This document shows, in pieces, positions 6,175 through 7,705 of a DNA stretch of 7,705 nt. A program made the translations under genes and the position numbers. The notes under the pieces are model-generated. The model saw only the letters and a list, made by a program, of their open reading frames with translations. It had not been told where the DNA came from and searched no databases. Origin of the DNA: Clostridiales bacterium (GTDB lineage Bacteria > Bacillota > Clostridia > Oscillospirales > Acutalibacteraceae); NCBI GenBank assembly GCA_019419895.1, contig JAHZIE010000010.1, forward strand, positions 45,421 to 53,125. Reading direction: 5' to 3'. Each line of letters begins with the position of its first letter. Position 1 is the first letter of the stretch.

Positions 6175-6249
6175 GGCCCGATGGTCAAGCGGTTAAGACA
6201 CCGCCCTTTCACGGCGGTAACACGAGTTCGATTCTCGTTCGGGTCACCA
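6175..6249 (+). tRNA. tRNA-Glu (anticodon TTC)
   Basis: This is a 75-base cloverleaf with encoded CCA. The acceptor GGCCCGA pairs with TCGGGTC. The anticodon stem CCGCC/GGCGG holds loop CTTTCAC with TTC at 6208-6210. The T-arm is CGAGTTCGATTCTCG. It reads GAA and GAG codons. It lies 38 bases after tRNA-Met. Confidence 0.96.
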
Positions 6250-6251
6250 TA

Positions 6252-6284
6252 GAACAGGTTGTCGGAAAGGCAACCTGTTTTAAA
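6252..6284 (+). terminator. Hairpin between tRNA-Glu and tRNA-Val
   Basis: Bases 6253-6261 and 6271-6279 form a perfect 9-bp stem with a 9-base loop, followed by TTAAAT. The T-run is short and interrupted. Transcription must pass it to reach tRNA-Val, because only 38 bases separate the tRNAs and no second promoter is seen. It could be a partial terminator or a processing signal. Confidence 0.5.
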
Positions 6285-6287
6285 TAA

Positions 6288-6364
6288 GGACGCGTAGCTC
6301 AGCTGGTTAGAGCGCTCGCCTCACACGCGAGAGGTCTCGAGTTCGAGTCTCGACGTGTCCACCA
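6288..6364 (+). tRNA. tRNA-Val (anticodon CAC)
   Basis: This is a 77-base cloverleaf with encoded CCA. The acceptor GGACGCG pairs with CGTGTCC. The anticodon stem CTCGC/GCGAG holds loop CTCACAC with CAC at 6322-6324, and the T-arm is TCGAGTTCGAGTCTCGA. It reads the GUG valine codon only. It is the last gene of the tRNA operon. Confidence 0.96.
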
Positions 6365-6366
6365 TG

Positions 6367-6400
6367 ATGGAGTGGCAAAAAAGATGTCACTCCATTTTTT
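6367..6400 (+). terminator. Intrinsic terminator of the tRNA operon
   Basis: ATGGAGTG (6367-6374) pairs with CACTCCAT (6388-6395) and runs into six T's (6395-6400). This is a standard rho-independent terminator just after the tRNA-Val CCA end. Confidence 0.85.
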
Positions 6401-6496
6401 AGTATTCATGCGGGTTTGCGGGCTTTTGGAAGCGAAATCCGACAAACGGTTTTACCGAGGATATCCAAACAGCAAACCATAACAAAATCCGTCAAA

Positions 6497-6540
6497 GTGG
6501 GGCTTCCGCCTGATTATTCAGGCCGGAGGCCCCGCTTTTT
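6497..6540 (+). terminator. Strong GC-rich terminator with no gene in front of it
   Basis: A stem of about 16 bp (arms 6497-6512 and 6519-6535, with two G-U pairs and one bulged base) closes on loop ATTATT and is followed by TTTTT (6536-6540). It ends just before the TetR promoter. The preceding 96 bases (6401-6496) hold no recognisable gene, so it may be a back-up tRNA terminator or the 3' end of a small RNA. Confidence 0.8.
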
Positions 6541-6542
6541 CA

Positions 6543-6571
6543 TTGAAAAAGCGCCTGACTTATGATATGAT
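6543..6571 (+). promoter_or_regulatory. Promoter of the TetR-family gene
   Basis: TTGAAA (6543-6548) and TATGAT (6566-6571) are separated by 17 bases, with TG one base before the -10 (extended -10). The start near 6578 gives a leader of about 30 bases. Confidence 0.68.
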
Positions 6572-6609
6572 TTTATGAAAGAAATAACGATTAGAAGGTG
6601 TAAATCGCA

Positions 6610-7164
6610 ATGTCCCAGGTAACAAAACGGGCGTTGGAGCAGTCCCTTAAAAATCTGCTGTTGAAAAAGCCGCTTACAAAAATCACGGTAGGCGATATTA
6701 CAGAGGATTGCGGAATCAACCGTATGACCTTTTATTATCACTTCAAAGATATATACGATTTAGTCGAATGGTCGTGCCTGGAAGACGCTAAACGGGCGTT
6801 AAAGGAAAAGAAAACCTATGATACATGGCAGCAGGGGTTTTTACAGATTTTTAAAGCGGTGCAGGAAAACAAACCGTTTATTCTGAATGTTTACCGTTGT
6901 GTTCATCGAGAGCAGGTTGAAAAATACCTGCAGCCGCTGGTGGATCAACTGCTTTTGAACGTTATTAACGATGAGGCAGCCGGGATAACGGTTCGGGACG
7001 AAGATAAGCAGTTTATTGCACAGGTCTATTCTTATATGTTTATCGGGCTGATGCTCGACTGGATCAAGGACGATATGCACGAAAATCCGCAGCAGATTGT
7101 AGAAAAGCTTTCCAAGCTGATAAAAGGCTCCGTATCGGTGGCTCTTTCCAGATTCAAACTCTGA
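6610..7164 (+). CDS. TetR/AcrR-family transcriptional regulator
   Basis: This gene encodes 184 residues; ATG 6610 is preceded by AAGGTG at 6595-6600. The N-terminal DNA-binding domain covers about residues 6-50. The helix-turn-helix is within KITVGDITEDCGINRMTFYYHFKD, the characteristic TetR pattern ending in F/YYHF. The C-terminal part (about 60-184) is helical and fits the short TetR_C_8/DhaS-like ligand domain (FILNVYRCVHREQVEKYLQPL, then a FIGLMLDWIKDD segment). Its own promoter and a strong terminator make it a single-gene unit. It lies about 146 bases upstream of the oleate hydratase gene in the same direction, so it may sense fatty acids or membrane-active compounds and control that gene, itself, or both. 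The ligand and operator are not identifiable from sequence. Confidence 0.92.
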   Translation: MSQVTKRALEQSLKNLLLKKPLTKITVGDITEDCGINRMTFYYHFKDIYDLVEWSCLEDAKRALKEKKTYDTWQQGFLQIFKAVQENKPFILNVYRCVHREQVEKYLQPLVDQLLLNVINDEAAGITVRDEDKQFIAQVYSYMFIGLMLDWIKDDMHENPQQIVEKLSKLIKGSVSVALSRFKL

Positions 7165-7197
7165 TTTTATCATTTTAACGGTTTTGATAAAACTTTT
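7165..7197 (+). other. AT-rich inverted repeat right after the TetR stop codon
   Basis: TTTTATCA (7165-7172) and TGATAAAA (7185-7192) are perfect inverted repeats separated by 12 bases, followed by CTTTTT. It may be a weak first terminator. An operator for the TetR protein is possible, but it lies well upstream of the ohyA promoter. Confidence 0.4.
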
Positions 7198-7208
7198 TAC
7201 ATCTTCTG

Positions 7209-7244
7209 GTCCCGTGATAAGAATTTTGTCACGGGGCTTTTTTT
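7209..7244 (+). terminator. Intrinsic terminator of the TetR gene
   Basis: CCCGTGA (7211-7217) pairs with TCACGGG (7229-7235), and the stem is extended by two outer pairs. A run of seven T's follows (7238-7244). This separates the regulator from ohyA. Confidence 0.88.
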
Positions 7245-7249
7245 GTTTA

Positions 7250-7277
7250 TTGTGCGCCTGATGGAAGTAGGTATAAT
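7250..7277 (+). promoter_or_regulatory. Promoter of ohyA with a weak -35
   Basis: A perfect TATAAT (7272-7277) lies 16 bases after a poor -35 (TTGTGC, 7250-7255). Since a strong terminator ends just upstream at 7244, ohyA needs its own promoter and this is the best candidate. The weak -35 leaves room for regulation. Confidence 0.5.
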
Positions 7278-7310
7278 GAAAACAGAAAGAAAAAACAGGA
7301 GGTTTTCGTT

Positions 7311-7705
7311 ATGTATTATTCCGCAGGAACTTATGAATCATTTGCCCATCCAGAAAAACCGAAGGATGTAGATAAAAAATCCGCTTACATTATTGGCACG
7401 GGGCTGGCCGGGCTGACCGCCGCTTTCTATCTTGTCCGTGACGGGCAGATGAAGGGGGAGCATATCCATCTGCTTGAAAAGCTGGAGCTTGCCGGCGGCA
7501 GCTGCGACGGACGCAAGGATGTGACAAAAGGCTTCTTCATGCGCGGAGGCCGTGAAATGGATAACCACTTCGAGGTCATGTGGGATACCTTTCGGGATGT
7601 GCCTTCCATCGAAACACCAGGGGTTTCGGTGCTGGACGAGTATTACTGGCTCAATAAGCACGACCCGAACTATTCTCTCTGCCGCGCTACGGTAAACCGC
7701 GGCGA
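7311..7705 (+). CDS. ohyA: Oleate hydratase, N-terminal part (3' end outside window)
   Basis: The first 131 codons of an oleate hydratase (myosin-cross-reactive antigen family) start at ATG 7311, with a perfect AGGAGG at 7297-7302 eight bases upstream. The enzyme uses FAD to add water across the cis-9 double bond of oleate and related unsaturated fatty acids, giving 10-hydroxy acids. Visible features are the N-terminal MYYSAGTYESFAHPEKP, the Rossmann FAD loop GTGLAG (residues 29-34) with an acidic residue ending the second strand (HLLEK), and RGGREMDNHFE, in which E82 corresponds to the catalytic glutamate. The segment VLDEYYWLNKHDPN is also family-typical. The frame is intact to the window edge. 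In gut bacteria the enzyme detoxifies host and dietary unsaturated fatty acids. Confidence 0.95.
   Translation, partial: MYYSAGTYESFAHPEKPKDVDKKSAYIIGTGLAGLTAAFYLVRDGQMKGEHIHLLEKLELAGGSCDGRKDVTKGFFMRGGREMDNHFEVMWDTFRDVPSIETPGVSVLDEYYWLNKHDPNYSLCRATVNRG

Noticed and set aside
6401..6496. Short minus-strand frame beginning LTDFVMVCC near 6494
   Set aside because: It has about 30 codons, no ribosome site, and lies directly behind a strong terminator; no family is recognised.
7338..7661. Minus-strand frame opposite ohyA
   Set aside because: It is a shadow of the strongly conserved oleate hydratase reading frame.

Overview
The window looks like chromosomal DNA from a low-to-mid GC Gram-positive anaerobe, most likely a Clostridia/Lachnospiraceae-type gut Firmicute. 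The evidence is the archaeal-type ProRS tail, strong AGGAGG-like ribosome sites, sigma-A promoters with TATAAT/TATGAT boxes, TTG starts, a Bacillus-like elongator tRNA-Met, and a Bacillus ydjFGHI-like envelope-stress cluster. No IS element, CRISPR array or phage gene was seen.

Layout. At the left edge is the end of proS (+), then about 300 bases without a gene holding a 17-bp perfect hairpin. A small acidic hypothetical gene (482-844, +) with its own promoter follows. It converges across about 345 bases with a four-gene minus-strand operon (5142 down to 1190). Read in the direction of transcription the operon is pspA, a divergent second pspA-like gene, a membrane-anchored double zinc-ribbon protein, and an SPFH protein with two C-terminal zinc ribbons. 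The operon promoter overlaps the stop codon of the preceding minus-strand gene, a GNAT acetyltransferase (TTG start at 5803).

From 6002 the plus strand takes over. A consensus sigma-A promoter drives tRNA-Met(CAT), tRNA-Glu(TTC) and tRNA-Val(CAC), with a hairpin between the last two and an intrinsic terminator after the third. After a gene-less stretch ending in a GC-rich terminator comes a TetR-family regulator with its own promoter and terminator. Next is the start of an oleate hydratase gene (ohyA), which runs off the right edge.

How the genes work together. The four-gene cluster resembles the Bacillus subtilis pspA(ydjF)-ydjG-ydjH-ydjI module, in which the SPFH and zinc-ribbon membrane partners bring PspA to a damaged membrane. 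Here pspA is duplicated and no separate ydjH is visible. The TetR regulator is a plausible controller of ohyA, which detoxifies unsaturated fatty acids by hydration; this rests only on adjacency. The most noteworthy element is the tandem, diverged PspA pair in the two-zinc-ribbon Psp operon. I see no clearly unprecedented system.
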